A stretch of DNA of 64,000 bases from Coprococcus phoceensis. Its GTDB lineage: Bacteria; Bacillota; Clostridia; Lachnospirales; Lachnospiraceae. The position numbers and the translations under genes are program-made. The stretch spans positions 186,001-250,000 of the forward strand of contig NZ_FNWC01000007.1 in NCBI RefSeq assembly GCF_900104635.1, read 5' to 3'. The stretch's first letter is position 1. Every line of letters begins with the position of its first letter. The notes under the pieces were generated by a model. The model had not been told where the DNA came from and did no database searches. It saw nothing but the letters and a program-made list of their open reading frames with translations. Shown one piece after another: positions 53,688 to 63,251 of this stretch.

Positions 53688-54071
53688 ATGAGATTATCAA
53701 ACGGGTTTATTATTGACAAAGAGAAAACATTTGGAGAATTAAAATTTACAGCGGTGCGTGATGTATTCTTACAGAATGAGGACGGGACACCGAGTACCCA
53801 GCTTAAAAAGCGTATCTATGATTTGAAGTGCAGTCTGCATGGTGGAATTATCCCCGTGTCCGTACCGCCAGAAGTACCGTTAAGAGAATTTCCGTACAAT
53901 GCAGTCGTGGAACTTGTCAATCCCGTAGCCGATACGGTATCAAGAAAGACCTATACGGGTGCAGATGTGGACTGGTATGTAAAGGCAGAGGATATTATAT
54001 TGAAGAATAAAGGCAACCAGAACGCAGGCAGTCCACAGAACCATACACCGCAGGGACAGCCGAAAAAATAG
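53688..54071 (+). CDS. YdcP-family protein (Tn916 Orf22-like)
   Basis: 127 residues, AAAGGAG upstream, 15 bases after the first YdcP gene. IYDLKCSLHGGIIPVSVPPE and EFPYNAVVELVNPVADTV match the Orf22-type member. The Asn/Gln/Pro-rich tail varies. The usual next gene, the FtsK-like coupling protein, is displaced 5.6 kb downstream by cargo. Confidence 0.9.
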   Translation: MRLSNGFIIDKEKTFGELKFTAVRDVFLQNEDGTPSTQLKKRIYDLKCSLHGGIIPVSVPPEVPLREFPYNAVVELVNPVADTVSRKTYTGADVDWYVKAEDIILKNKGNQNAGSPQNHTPQGQPKK

Positions 54072-54168
54072 GCTTGCTGAATAGATTTTCATTGTAGCGG
54101 ATATGTGGAACTGTTATAATATGGATATGAAGAAACGGACAAACTTGAATTTGTGGAGGATAACTATT

Positions 54169-54771
54169 GTGGATAAAGCAGTTATTTATATACATGGAAA
54201 AGGTGGTAATGCTGAAGAAGCTATTCATTACAAACCGCTCTTTAGTAATTGTGATGTGATTGGTCTCGACTATACTGCACAGTTTCCATGGGAAGCAAAA
54301 GAAGAATTTCCATTACTTTTTAATTCAATTTATAGAAACTACAAGACGGTTGAAGTAATTGCCAATAGCATTGGAGCGTATTTTGCTATCAATGCCTTAT
54401 CAAATCAGCAAATAGAGAAAGCATATTTTATTTCGCCCGTTGTAGATATGGAAAGGCTTATTGCTGATATGATGATTTGGGCAAATGTTACAGAGGATGA
54501 ACTCAAAGAGAAAAAAGAAATTCAGACAACCTTTGGAGAGACTCTTTCATGGGATTATCTTTGCTATGCAAGAGAAAATCCTATTATATGGGAAATCCCA
54601 ACGCACATTTTGTATGGTGAAAAAGATAATCTTACCGCTTATGGAACGATATTTGAATTTGTACAGAGGACTAATTCAACACTTTCTATTATGAAAAATG
54701 GAGAGCATTGGTTTCATACGGATGAACAAATGAAATTTCTTGATGAATGGATAATAAAATCTTCCAAATAA
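54169..54771 (+). CDS. Alpha/beta-hydrolase-like cargo protein
   Basis: 200 residues from GTG 54169 with GGAGGA upstream. Begins VIYIHGKGGNAEEAIHYKPL, an oxyanion HG pattern, then the nucleophile elbow IANSIGAYFAINAL with Ser, and a late Asp/His pair (YGEKDNLT, GEHWFHTD). Substrate unknown. Its promoter region (54107-54135) is shared with the gene at the right edge of the window, so it is a cargo cassette of the conjugative element. Confidence 0.8.
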   Translation: MDKAVIYIHGKGGNAEEAIHYKPLFSNCDVIGLDYTAQFPWEAKEEFPLLFNSIYRNYKTVEVIANSIGAYFAINALSNQQIEKAYFISPVVDMERLIADMMIWANVTEDELKEKKEIQTTFGETLSWDYLCYARENPIIWEIPTHILYGEKDNLTAYGTIFEFVQRTNSTLSIMKNGEHWFHTDEQMKFLDEWIIKSSK

Positions 54772-54776
54772 ATTCT

Positions 54777-54869
54777 TTAGGTTAGAATCGATGATGGGGT
54801 AAACGAAAAAGCAGTTTTGGCATTCCAGTGAACTGCCCCTTCGTTTACACCATTTTCGATTTGACCTAA
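54777..54869. repeat. 93-base inverted repeat at one end of the IS91-type element
   Basis: TTAGGTTAGAATCG (54777-54790) mirrors CGATTTGACCTAA (54857-54869), and GTAAACGAA/TTCGTTTAC plus GCAGTT/AACTGC lie inside. The result is a long imperfect hairpin. It lies about 180 bases from the transposase stop, where IS91-type elements have a terminus. Confidence 0.75.
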
Positions 54870-55050
54870 TTGAACAAAGTGAGCGTCCGGGTAGCTACTA
54901 CCTATGGACTTTCAATCTTTTGTTCTTACCCATGATTATACAGGAGTTCCTGTGCAGAAGCTACAGAAATCAAGTGTTTTCAGATAAATTAGGTACGACA
55001 ACAAAACCTCAAGCTTTGAGGCTTTAGAAAATGTATGAAAGAATAAGATT

Positions 55051-56202
55051 TTAACATCTTTGTGGTATTCGAAGCTGTGGTTTTCCAAGATGCCCACCAC
55101 AGGATTTACACACACAAATATTTATTTCATAAAGCTGTTTTAATATTTCCGGCATCTCCTTACCTCGAAGCTTCGAGAGATACTTTTGGCATCCAAGGAG
55201 ATTCCGGCATAAAGTAAGCTTCTTGTGTTTGCTACGGGAACAAAGAAGTCCGTAATGCCGAATCCTGACAAAACGTTTTGGCGGTACATGCATCAGAAAC
55301 CGTCGTATAAATTCAACACCGGAAAGGGTCAGTTCTTTCCATTGTCCTTTGTTCCGGTAATCTTTTACAGAAAAAGTAACGTTTTCATCGTCCATACAGA
55401 TGATGCGGTGATTGCTGATGGCAATCCTATGGGTATACTTTCCAAGGTAGTCAATCACAGACTGTGCGCCGTTAAAAGTTTTCTTACAATAAGGAATCCA
55501 TTCCGCATCATAACAGAAATCAATCAGTTCTTTGAACACATAATGGTTACTGTATTTTTCGGCAGTTCCATGAAACTTAAGTTGATTCGTATTCCAGAGA
55601 TTTTTCAACTCATCCATATATTTTCCACGAAAGACTTTGGAGATAGCCCATATAGGAAGAAAAAACTCAGTACCGTTGTCTTTCCATTCGTTTTTGGATG
55701 TCAGACCACCGCCGAGCAGTATTGTATGGATATGGGGATGAAAGTTCATTTCAGATCCCCATGTATGCAGGATGCAGATATAGCCGACAGCAGCACCAAG
55801 GTGCTTTGGGTCAGCAGTCAGTTCACTGATTGTAGCAGAAGCTGCATGATACAGGGTGTCATATAACAGTTTCTGATTATTGTAAATGATTGGATTCAGA
55901 ATGTCAGGAACTGTAAATACCAAGTGGAAGTAGGGTGCATCAAGCACATCCTCTTTGCGGGCATCCATCCACATTTCCTTTGGAACAGCCTGACACATGG
56001 GACAACAACGGTTGCGGCAGGAATTATAGTGAATCTGAACAGCACCACAGTCTTCACATACACTGACGTTTGCACCATAGGCTCCGGTTTTGCAGTTCAA
56101 GATGTTCCGGGCAACTTTTGCCTGTTCCGGAGAAGGAGAATACTTTTCAAGGTATGCCGAATAAAAACACCGGAAAATATCCTGAACGGTGGGCTTATTC
56201 AT
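55051..56202 (-). CDS. IS91-family transposase (HUH/Y2 type)
   Basis: 383 residues from ATG 56202. An N-terminal zinc finger (CEDCGAVQIHYNSC, CCPMC) precedes the Y2 transposase domain with the HUH motif FHPHIHTILLGG, VIDYLGKYTHRIAI and the tail VRIRHYGLLC. It moves DNA by rolling-circle transposition. Its start overlaps the stop of the recombinase gene by eight bases, so the two are co-translated. Confidence 0.92.
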   Translation of the reverse strand: MNKPTVQDIFRCFYSAYLEKYSPSPEQAKVARNILNCKTGAYGANVSVCEDCGAVQIHYNSCRNRCCPMCQAVPKEMWMDARKEDVLDAPYFHLVFTVPDILNPIIYNNQKLLYDTLYHAASATISELTADPKHLGAAVGYICILHTWGSEMNFHPHIHTILLGGGLTSKNEWKDNGTEFFLPIWAISKVFRGKYMDELKNLWNTNQLKFHGTAEKYSNHYVFKELIDFCYDAEWIPYCKKTFNGAQSVIDYLGKYTHRIAISNHRIICMDDENVTFSVKDYRNKGQWKELTLSGVEFIRRFLMHVPPKRFVRIRHYGLLCSRSKHKKLTLCRNLLGCQKYLSKLRGKEMPEILKQLYEINICVCKSCGGHLGKPQLRIPQRC

Positions 56203-57046
56203 AATCAGCACCTTCTTTCCTGTCAAAGGGACTTTGGATTCCCATGAGGGATTTGTTGCTGACATGAAGATAAACTTCCGTGGATTTTGGGTCACGGTGT
56301 CCAAGCAGTGCCTGAATATTCTGCCGTTCTACTCCCTGCTCCATCAGATGAGTTGCAAAGCTATGACGGAGACAGTGTGGAGTTGCTTTCTTTGGAAGTT
56401 CAGCATCGGATACTGCCCGTCGCATCACTTGCTCCAGTGTACTGACTGTCAGGTAATTACCAGTAAATTTATTAGGAAACAGGATCCCACGGGGACGTCC
56501 TTTCTCAAACCAGTATTGTGTAAGGATATCCAGACACCGTTTAGAAAGAATTGTATAGCGATCCATCCTGTTCTTCGTATCCCGGACATGGATCTGCATA
56601 TTTGAACGGGAAATATCATCATAATGAAGGTGGAGCACTTCAGAAACCCGCATCCCGGAAGAATACATCGTTGCAAACATGGCTCTATATTTGATATCAT
56701 CAACAGCTTCTAATAGACGGTCTATTTCATCAACAGTCAGTACGGTCGGAAGCTTGTGTTCCAGAATCATACGTGGAACTGTGATATCATCCCAAAGGAT
56801 ATGCAGGACATTCCGATAGAAAAAACGGATAGCCGAATTATAAAGGTTCAGAGTTGTGGCTCTTAGTCCTTCCTCTTTTTTGGCAAGCAAAAAATTTCTG
56901 ACATCCTGGCAGGTAAGTTCTTCAGGGGGCTTCGCTTGATATTTCAGAAAGTAAGAAACATAGTTTTTATAGCAGTTGATGGAACGCTCTTTGAGGTTAC
57001 GGATTTTTCCGGCTTCCTCAAGCTGTTCTAAATATTTTTCATACAT
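56195..57046 (-). CDS. Tyrosine recombinase of the IS91-type element
   Basis: 283 residues from ATG 57046, GGAGG upstream. Core-binding SAM-like domain (KERSINCYKNYVSYFLKYQA) and catalytic domain with Arg (SGMRVSEVL), HxxR (HCLRHSFATHL), His (LLGHRDPKSTE) and the Tyr in VYLHVSN. Such a recombinase gene in front of an IS91-type transposase is known in a subgroup of the family; its role may be to resolve circles. Complete by motif. Confidence 0.9.
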   Translation of the reverse strand: MYEKYLEQLEEAGKIRNLKERSINCYKNYVSYFLKYQAKPPEELTCQDVRNFLLAKKEEGLRATTLNLYNSAIRFFYRNVLHILWDDITVPRMILEHKLPTVLTVDEIDRLLEAVDDIKYRAMFATMYSSGMRVSEVLHLHYDDISRSNMQIHVRDTKNRMDRYTILSKRCLDILTQYWFEKGRPRGILFPNKFTGNYLTVSTLEQVMRRAVSDAELPKKATPHCLRHSFATHLMEQGVERQNIQALLGHRDPKSTEVYLHVSNKSLMGIQSPFDRKEGADYE

Positions 57047-57119
57047 AATAAAATCCTCCATGTAAAATCAGTAGTAATCAAAACACTGCTTTACACGGAG
57101 GTGCATTTGGGTCATAAAA

Positions 57120-57138
57120 CCGCTTGCCAACCAAGCGG
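57120..57138. repeat. Hairpin at the other side of the IS91-type element
   Basis: CCGCTTG (57120-57126) pairs with CAAGCGG (57132-57138) 75 bases upstream of the recombinase start. A short hairpin near a terminus fits an IS91-type end; the exact border is not seen. Confidence 0.45.
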
Positions 57139-57355
57139 AAGGGTGGTATTCTTTTCATAGGCAGTGGGAAGGTCGATCCTGTTTGATTGTTATTTTGTGG
57201 TGATTTAACAATACTACTTTTAGGACTTGCTTTCCACTGTTTTTTATTATAGAAAACAGAAAATCGCTATGCCACAGCCTTGGCAGGCCATCGCGCAGCG
57301 ATTTTGTTCAATTCCAGTTTGTAGTGCAGTAAATTAGAATTTGGGAGATATAAAA

Positions 57356-57685
57356 ATGGTATATAATGATTTAAGAAGTAAACTAAATGAATACAACTGG
57401 GATGACGGATTTGAAATTCCAAAACAAATACTTGCTGCCCCCAGTTGTGATTTAGCACTAGCATTAGAGATATTTTATTTAAGTGATGGTTATGCTTTCT
57501 TAGACGATTCAACAAAGATAACTGACTTAAAAGAATGGGGGAAATTTATTACCGTTCTCTATGATGATATATTGAACAATAAATTCCCAAAGACAAGCAC
57601 AGCATTTGAAATTCCATTATCTCAAGTTCAAAAATACAAACTTCAGAAAAAAGGTATTTCAAAAATTTTTTTAACTGACTTGTAA
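57356..57685 (+). CDS. DUF4274-like protein, 109 aa
   Basis: ATG 57356 with GGGAG upstream. NEYNWDDGFEIPKQILAAPSC and CDLALALEIFYLSDGYAFL match the DUF4274 pattern WDDG...P...CDL..AL. Cytoplasmic; function unknown, though DUF4274-like proteins are often seen near toxin/immunity loci. TTCCAGTTTGTAG occurs on both sides of it (about 57312 and 57688), hinting at another cassette. Confidence 0.7.
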   Translation: MVYNDLRSKLNEYNWDDGFEIPKQILAAPSCDLALALEIFYLSDGYAFLDDSTKITDLKEWGKFITVLYDDILNNKFPKTSTAFEIPLSQVQKYKLQKKGISKIFLTDL

Positions 57686-57738
57686 CTTCCAGTTTGTAGA
57701 ACTGTATTAAATCATCAAATCACATAGAGGTGGCGATT

Positions 57739-58476
57739 ATGCGATATAAAAAAATTTTATTAGGTGTTATTGTAGGCGTGCTTTGTTTGGGAATATTAAA
57801 TGGTTGTAGTGGTTATTCGCATGATTTTAACTCTAGTGAAGAAGCACAAAAATATATCTTATCCAAATTAAAGGACAAATACAATGAAGAATTTATCATT
57901 ACAGAAGTGAAGAAGTATAAAGAAGAAAAAATAGGATTGAACTGGATTATGGCAGAAGTTTCCAGTAAAGAAAATTCTTCTCAAACTGCTACTGTATATA
58001 CACGAAATACTGGACTTTTTGAGGATAGTTACCATGTTTATTACTTTTCTGATGAAATAAAAGAACTTGCAACTCCTTTATTTCAAGATAAGCCTTTCAT
58101 AAGAAATTATCAACTTGAAGTACAAGGACATACAACAACGACAGAATGGAATGGTAAGGAAAGTGTAGAAGAATATCTGAAAAAAAGGGAATATGAAATA
58201 GAAACAAGTATATATCTTAATGAGGGAAAAACTGATAAAGAATATGCAGAAGAACTTTCCTATATCATGCAAGAAATTGTAGAAAGTGATTTGGTTTTTA
58301 ATATTTCAGTATATACAAATGATGATAACATTATTTTCTATTCTCTACCAGAACAGCACAGTCAACCAGATGTAGAAGTGATTTTAGAAAAAATGGAAGA
58401 TGTGAGAAGTTTACAAGAAACAAAGGAAGATTACAACGAGTGGAAAAAACAAAATCAAAATAATGCAAACGATTAA
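57739..58476 (+). CDS. Cargo lipoprotein, 245 aa
   Basis: ATG 57739 with GAGGTGG upstream. Signal sequence with lipobox LNGCSG. The mature part is acidic and Tyr-rich (EAQKYILSKLKDKYNEEFII, KTDKEYAEELSYIMQEIVES). No known domain. It belongs to a run of four small cargo genes inserted before the coupling-protein gene. Confidence 0.75.
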   Translation: MRYKKILLGVIVGVLCLGILNGCSGYSHDFNSSEEAQKYILSKLKDKYNEEFIITEVKKYKEEKIGLNWIMAEVSSKENSSQTATVYTRNTGLFEDSYHVYYFSDEIKELATPLFQDKPFIRNYQLEVQGHTTTTEWNGKESVEEYLKKREYEIETSIYLNEGKTDKEYAEELSYIMQEIVESDLVFNISVYTNDDNIIFYSLPEQHSQPDVEVILEKMEDVRSLQETKEDYNEWKKQNQNNAND

Positions 58477-58556
58477 GAATAATAATTTTTTGCATTAATA
58501 TTAACACATAAGAAAAATATCAGTAAGTAAGATTGAAGGAAAGAAATGGATAAACA

Positions 58557-59120
58557 ATGGACTTTGAAGGATTAAAATTATTATTTTGTGTAGCAGCTTT
58601 TGGTTGGATTGTTTATATGGCTTTTAAACAAAAAATGCATAAGATGGATCCTAAATCATTTAAGTTTCTTGTGTTGATATTCGGTGGGCTTTTATTAGCT
58701 TTTATATGTTTTCTTATCCCAGGCGGAGCTAAATATACATTTGTATTAATAGGCGTTACAATGGGAGGAATGACTACAAAGATTTTTTATCGTAATATTA
58801 AATCGGTTAATATTTGTAATGAAGAAATTATGGGGGTCTATCAAGGCTATAATTCGTATCCAAGTAAAACAGTATCAAGCTATGCTCCTATTTTTAAATA
58901 CAAGTACAACGGAAAAACATATGTCTGCCAGTGTTCTAACACATATAGCTTTAAGAAATTAGATAAGGACATGGTTAAGGGAAATGAATATCGTATATAT
59001 ATAAATCCTAAAAATCCATCATCTTTCGTTCTTAACAAAAAAGTCGGTATTAAAAATGTACTGTGTATGATGTTTGGAGTAATGTGTATTTTTATCGGTT
59101 TATCTGCGTTATTCATTTAA
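58557..59120 (+). CDS. DUF3592-like membrane protein, 187 aa
   Basis: Two or three N-terminal helices, an outer beta-rich domain (APIFKYKYNGKTYVCQCSNT, YRIYINPKNPSSFVL) and a last helix at the C-terminus. The NPKNP pattern after a beta hairpin is typical of DUF3592 proteins. A weak ribosome site precedes the ATG. Function unknown. Confidence 0.72.
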   Translation: MDFEGLKLLFCVAAFGWIVYMAFKQKMHKMDPKSFKFLVLIFGGLLLAFICFLIPGGAKYTFVLIGVTMGGMTTKIFYRNIKSVNICNEEIMGVYQGYNSYPSKTVSSYAPIFKYKYNGKTYVCQCSNTYSFKKLDKDMVKGNEYRIYINPKNPSSFVLNKKVGIKNVLCMMFGVMCIFIGLSALFI

Positions 59121-59224
59121 ATATATTTTTGTAATGGTATGATATTTATTGTAATCGTTTTTTTCAAATGATAAAATGAGAATAACCATTTACGACTAAT
59201 TAAATTTTACAGGAGGATATTAAA

Positions 59225-59620
59225 ATGCTAAAAGAACAAGGTATTAGAGAATATCTAAACAAGAAAGATATTGCATTTAATGAAAATTCATCTATTATTG
59301 GAGTTATATTTCCGAGTAAATTCACATATGCTCTTGGACCGATTGCCACTGCTCTTTCAATGCAGTATTACGCAATAAACTTTAGTGATAGTGGTATTGC
59401 TATTATCGGTTTAAATAATGTGACGGGCAAATTAGAAGATGAAGCATTTCTTTTCGTTCCAAAGGAAGAAGTAACAAGTGTTAAATTCAACAAAAAGTTA
59501 ATGTCTTATGAATTAGAAATTAGTACATCAAAAGGAACATTGGCTTTTAAAGTGAACAAAACAATGGTGGGTGCTTCATGGCATAAAGAAAATTTAGCTA
59601 CAATTTTAAAAAGTTTATAA
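59225..59620 (+). CDS. Cargo protein with PH-like beta fold, 131 aa
   Basis: AGGAGG eight bases before the ATG. Short N-terminal helix, then strands (SMQYYAINFSDSGIAIIGLN, FLFVPKEEVTSVKFNKKLMS) and a C-terminal helix. The pattern is like bacterial PH-domain proteins but no family can be named. Soluble. Confidence 0.7.
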   Translation: MLKEQGIREYLNKKDIAFNENSSIIGVIFPSKFTYALGPIATALSMQYYAINFSDSGIAIIGLNNVTGKLEDEAFLFVPKEEVTSVKFNKKLMSYELEISTSKGTLAFKVNKTMVGASWHKENLATILKSL

Positions 59621-59708
59621 GTTTTTCAAAAATTCATATCTATACATATAAAGCAGTTAGTCTTAGGATTGACTGCTTTTTTCATACCCAGAAAGGAGTG
59701 AACGATTT

Positions 59709-61076
59709 ATGCGTAAGATTTTGAACAAAGGACACCGTATCAGAGCCAGCGACAAGCACCTTGTTTACCACTTTTCCATAGGGACGCTTCTGTTTGTATT
59801 TGTGGCGGTTCTTTTGCTACTGAATATCAAACAGCTCATGTGTACCGATTGGGAGCATTTCAGCTTGTTAGAGAATGGCTTGACGCTTTCCCCTTACAAC
59901 TTCATAACCATACTGATAGCGACTGGTCTTTGTGCATTGGTCGCTTTTCTGTATTACCGCTTCTGTTACGACAGTTTCAAGAAACTCCTGCACCGTCAAA
60001 AGCTGGCAAGAATGATACTGGAAAATAAGTGGTATGAAGCCGATACCGTACAAGACAGCGGTTTTTTTACTGACCTGCAAAGCAGATCAAGGGAAAAAAT
60101 CGTCTGGTTTCCGAAGATTTATTATCAAATGGAAAAGGGACTGCTCCATATCCGCTGTGAAATCACGTTGGGAAAATATCAAGACCAGCTTTTACGGTTA
60201 GAGGATAAGTTGGAAAGTGGCTTGTATTGTGAACTGACCGATAAGACCTTACATGACGGCTATATCGAATATACCCTGCTTTATGATATGATAGCAAACC
60301 GCATTACCATTGATGAAGTACGGGCAGAAAACGGCTGTCTTAGACTGATGAAAAATCTTGTCTGGGAATATGACGCACTCCCTCACGCCCTTATCGCTGG
60401 TGGAACTGGTGGCGGTAAAACATACTTTTTGCTGACACTCATTGAAGCCTTACTGCATACCAACGCTGTCCTTTACATCTTAGACCCGAAAAATGCGGAC
60501 TTAGCAGACTTAGGGACAGTTATGGGAAATGTGTATCATACCAAAGAAGAAATGATTGATTGCGTCAATGCTTTTTATGAGGGAATGGTACAGCGAAGCG
60601 AGGAAATGAAGCGACACCCAGATTATAAGACGGGCGAAAACTACGCCTATCTGGGACTGCCACCCTGCTTTCTTATCTTTGATGAATATGTGGCGTTTTT
60701 TGAAATGCTGGGGACAAAAGAAAGCGTGAGCTTACTTAGCCAGTTAAAGAAAATCGTCATGCTGGGACGGCAAGCAGGATATTTTCTTATCGTTGCCTGC
60801 CAGCGTCCAGACGCAAAGTATTTCTCGGACGGGATAAGGGATAACTTCAACTTCCGTGTGGGACTGGGGCGTATCAGCGAATTAGGTTACGGTATGCTGT
60901 TTGGTTCAGATGTGAAAAAGCAGTTTTTTCAGAAGCGTATCAAGGGGCGTGGCTATTGTGATGTGGGAACAAGCGTCATCAGCGAGTTTTACACGCCTTT
61001 AGTCCCGAAAGGACATGATTTTCTACAAGAAATCGGCAGACTGGAAGAAAAAAGGACTGCAAGCAATGAAAGCTGA
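59709..61076 (+). CDS. FtsK/SpoIIIE-type coupling protein (Tn916 Orf21/TcpA-like)
   Basis: 455 residues, AAAGGAG upstream of the ATG. Two N-terminal membrane helices, then an FtsK-type motor with Walker A AGGTGGGKTYF (about 230), Walker B CFLIFDEYVAF (about 318) and RQAGYFLIVACQRPDAKYF. In Tn916/ICEBs1-type transfer this hexameric pump brings the relaxase-bound strand to the channel. Its neighbours are the oriT and MobT relaxase genes. Confidence 0.93.
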   Translation: MRKILNKGHRIRASDKHLVYHFSIGTLLFVFVAVLLLLNIKQLMCTDWEHFSLLENGLTLSPYNFITILIATGLCALVAFLYYRFCYDSFKKLLHRQKLARMILENKWYEADTVQDSGFFTDLQSRSREKIVWFPKIYYQMEKGLLHIRCEITLGKYQDQLLRLEDKLESGLYCELTDKTLHDGYIEYTLLYDMIANRITIDEVRAENGCLRLMKNLVWEYDALPHALIAGGTGGGKTYFLLTLIEALLHTNAVLYILDPKNADLADLGTVMGNVYHTKEEMIDCVNAFYEGMVQRSEEMKRHPDYKTGENYAYLGLPPCFLIFDEYVAFFEMLGTKESVSLLSQLKKIVMLGRQAGYFLIVACQRPDAKYFSDGIRDNFNFRVGLGRISELGYGMLFGSDVKKQFFQKRIKGRGYCDVGTSVISEFYTPLVPKGHDFLQEIGRLEEKRTASNES

Positions 61077-61081
61077 CAGTC

Positions 61082-61282
61082 CTACTTCAATTTCAATATG
61101 TCATTCGGAGAACATTCCAGAAAATCACAGAGCCTTGCAAGGATTGTGAGGTCAATTCTGGAAACCTTGTTCTTGCAATAGTTATTAAGCTGTGTACGCT
61201 GTAATTTACACGCTTCACAGACTTTGTTTTTACTGATATTTTTCTCTTTCAAAAGATTTTCTAAATCAATATATACCTGCAT
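61082..61282 (-). CDS. XRE-type small DNA-binding protein
   Basis: 66 residues from ATG 61282 (upstream ACGAGGT). A compact helix-turn-helix (NKVCEACKLQRTQLNNYCKN) with the Cro/CI-like ending ECSPNDILKL. It is read opposite to the transfer genes, ending five bases from the coupling-protein stop, and may regulate the 61394 gene or the transfer operon from the shared upstream region. Confidence 0.8.
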   Translation of the reverse strand: MQVYIDLENLLKEKNISKNKVCEACKLQRTQLNNYCKNKVSRIDLTILARLCDFLECSPNDILKLK

Positions 61283-61393
61283 ACGCTGTACCTCGTCTTT
61301 TCTTTGAATTATAAGATACAACTGTATTGAAAAATAAGATGTATTACCGTAGACTGTATTATAATACACCCTACAAGAAAGGATAGTAACAGT
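61283..61393. promoter_or_regulatory. Divergent control region with a GTATTATAATAC palindrome
   Basis: The palindrome GTATTATAATAC lies at 61357-61368 and embeds the -10 TATAAT for the rightward gene. Further AAGAT/GTATT repeats lie between the divergent genes. Plausible operator of the XRE-type protein. Confidence 0.5.
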
Positions 61394-61804
61394 ATGTGCA
61401 AAAAGAGAAAAATAATAACAATCACGGTACTTTTTGTGCTGGGATTGTCGGTTTCCTATCTGCAATGGGGACGTGAGATTGATGTAGTAGGAAGTATGAG
61501 GACTTCATCAGAAAACTTCCATGAAGAACACGTTACCTTTATGCTCAACCGTCTTGTTGTAACAGACAAAGAAAAGTGTGCAGAGGAAATCATCAAAAAA
61601 TGCAGGGAGAATGATTTTACTTCTATCCTGTTCAGCTATGATGTGGCAAAGCCAAATGCTTTATATGGTACGGTGTACCGTTCCCGTTTTTCCATGAAAG
61701 GACAAAAGCCTTTGTTTCACTTCCGATATACACAGACAGCGGACACGCTCGGTTCATGCAACATTGTTGATGATCCAGAAGCGTTTACGCTGGTAATCGA
61801 ATAA
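61394..61804 (+). CDS. Conjugative-element membrane-anchored protein, 136 aa
   Basis: AAAGGAT upstream of the ATG. A basic start, one helix (IITITVLFVLGLSVSYL) and an outer domain (VTFMLNRLVVTDKEKCAEEI, FRYTQTADTLGSC). Located between coupling protein and oriT. Related small proteins occur at this place in Tn916-like elements; function unknown. Confidence 0.72.
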   Translation: MCKKRKIITITVLFVLGLSVSYLQWGREIDVVGSMRTSSENFHEEHVTFMLNRLVVTDKEKCAEEIIKKCRENDFTSILFSYDVAKPNALYGTVYRSRFSMKGQKPLFHFRYTQTADTLGSCNIVDDPEAFTLVIE

Positions 61805-61864
61805 TGCAAGGCAGGACGGGACGGCGACGTGCGAAGCGAAAGGCGACGACACGGACTAGCCGTT

Positions 61865-61922
61865 GCTGGTGTGGCGTAAGCCACGCCAGCAGGTAAAACC
61901 CCTCGGTATCTAACAGAGGGGT
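61865..61922 (+). other. oriT of the Tn916-like element
   Basis: ACCCCTC (61898-61904), then GGTATCTAACA, then GAGGGGT (61916-61922) match the oriT core of Tn916/ICEBs1-type elements (CCCC...TAACAG...GGGGT). A second inverted repeat GCTGGTGTGGCG/CCACGCCAGC lies at 61865-61890. It is located just before the MobT gene, as expected. Confidence 0.88.
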
Positions 61923-62042
61923 ACGTTTGCAAATAGACAATAGACAAAAAACATAGGAAACATAAGGCTTCTGGCATGGTTTCCTAGCAAAAATCGGCTG
62001 TGAAGTCGCCTTAAAAAACTTCACACTTTACAGATTGGGGGT

Positions 62043-63239
62043 ATGTTTCTGAATGAAGAACAATGGATAAAAGAATTACGGGAGAAACGGATTGCTTACG
62101 GTATCTCACAAGGCAGGCTGGCGGTGGCTTCTGGTATCACAAGGGAATATCTCAACAAGATAGAAAGCGGAAAAATGAAGCCGTCAAAAGAACTTCTGGA
62201 AACTTTGCATAAGGAACTGGCAAGGTTCAATCCAGAAGCACCGCTTACCATGCTGTTTGATTATGTGAAAATTCGTTTTCCCACATTGGATATACAGCAC
62301 ATCATCAAAGATATATTAAAACTGAATATCAATTATATGCTCCATGAAGATTACGGGCGTTACAGCTATACGGAGCATTACTCTTTAGGGGACATCTTTA
62401 TTTATACTTCGGCTGACGAAGAAAAAGGTGTCCTTTTAGAGTTAAAGGGGCGTGGTTGCAGGCAGTTTGAAAGTTACCTGCTGGCACAGCAAAGAAGCTG
62501 GTATGACTTCCTCATGGACGCACTCATAGACGGTGGTGTTATGAAGCGTATCGACCTTGCTATCAACGACCATATGGGCATTTTGGATATTCCAGAGCTT
62601 GCGGAAAAATGCAGGAAACGGGAATATATCGGAAAGTCCAGAAGTTACAAGTTTTACTTGTCGGGCGAGCTTATCAAGCACAGAGAGGACGACAGAGAAT
62701 ATATGGGACGTACCCTTTATCTTGGTTCGCTGAAATCAGATGTGTATTTTTGTATCTATGAAAAGGACTATGAGCAGTACGTCAAGTTAGGGACACCGCT
62801 TGAAGAAGCCGACATTATCAACCGTTTTGAGATACGGCTTAGAAATGAACGTGCCTATTATGCAGTACGAGATTTGCTGACCTATTATGACGCAGAGCAG
62901 ACCGCCTTTTCTATCATCAACCAGTATGTGCGGTTTGTTGATGAAGAACCCGACAAGCGAAAAAATGACTGGAAACTTAATGACCGCTGGGCTTGGTTTA
63001 TCGGCGACAACAGAAAGAGTTTGAAGCTGACGACAAAGCCAGAACCTTACACCTTAGACCGTACATTGCGTTGGGTACAAAGGCAGGTAGCACCGACCTT
63101 GAAAATGTTGAAAAAGATTGATAAAGGAAACGGGACTGACTATATGGAAACGATTGAGAAGCAGGCAAAGCTCACAGAAAAGCATGAAATGATAATCAAA
63201 CAGCAGACGACCCCTGCAAAAGATTTAGTGGAAAGTTAG
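62043..63239 (+). CDS. mobT: MobT-family relaxase (Tn916 Orf20-like)
   Basis: 398 residues. An N-terminal XRE helix-turn-helix (GISQGRLAVASGITREYLNK) is followed by a Rep_trans rolling-circle domain (KGRGCRQFESYLLAQQRSWY, KRIDLAINDHMGILDIPEL, LYLGSLKSDVYFCIYEKD). It nicks oriT at 61.9 kb and pilots the strand with the coupling protein. It ends with a Lys-rich tail. A TTGGGGGT stands before the ATG. Complete. Confidence 0.93.
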   Translation: MFLNEEQWIKELREKRIAYGISQGRLAVASGITREYLNKIESGKMKPSKELLETLHKELARFNPEAPLTMLFDYVKIRFPTLDIQHIIKDILKLNINYMLHEDYGRYSYTEHYSLGDIFIYTSADEEKGVLLELKGRGCRQFESYLLAQQRSWYDFLMDALIDGGVMKRIDLAINDHMGILDIPELAEKCRKREYIGKSRSYKFYLSGELIKHREDDREYMGRTLYLGSLKSDVYFCIYEKDYEQYVKLGTPLEEADIINRFEIRLRNERAYYAVRDLLTYYDAEQTAFSIINQYVRFVDEEPDKRKNDWKLNDRWAWFIGDNRKSLKLTTKPEPYTLDRTLRWVQRQVAPTLKMLKKIDKGNGTDYMETIEKQAKLTEKHEMIIKQQTTPAKDLVES

Positions 63240-63251
63240 GAGTGATAAAAG

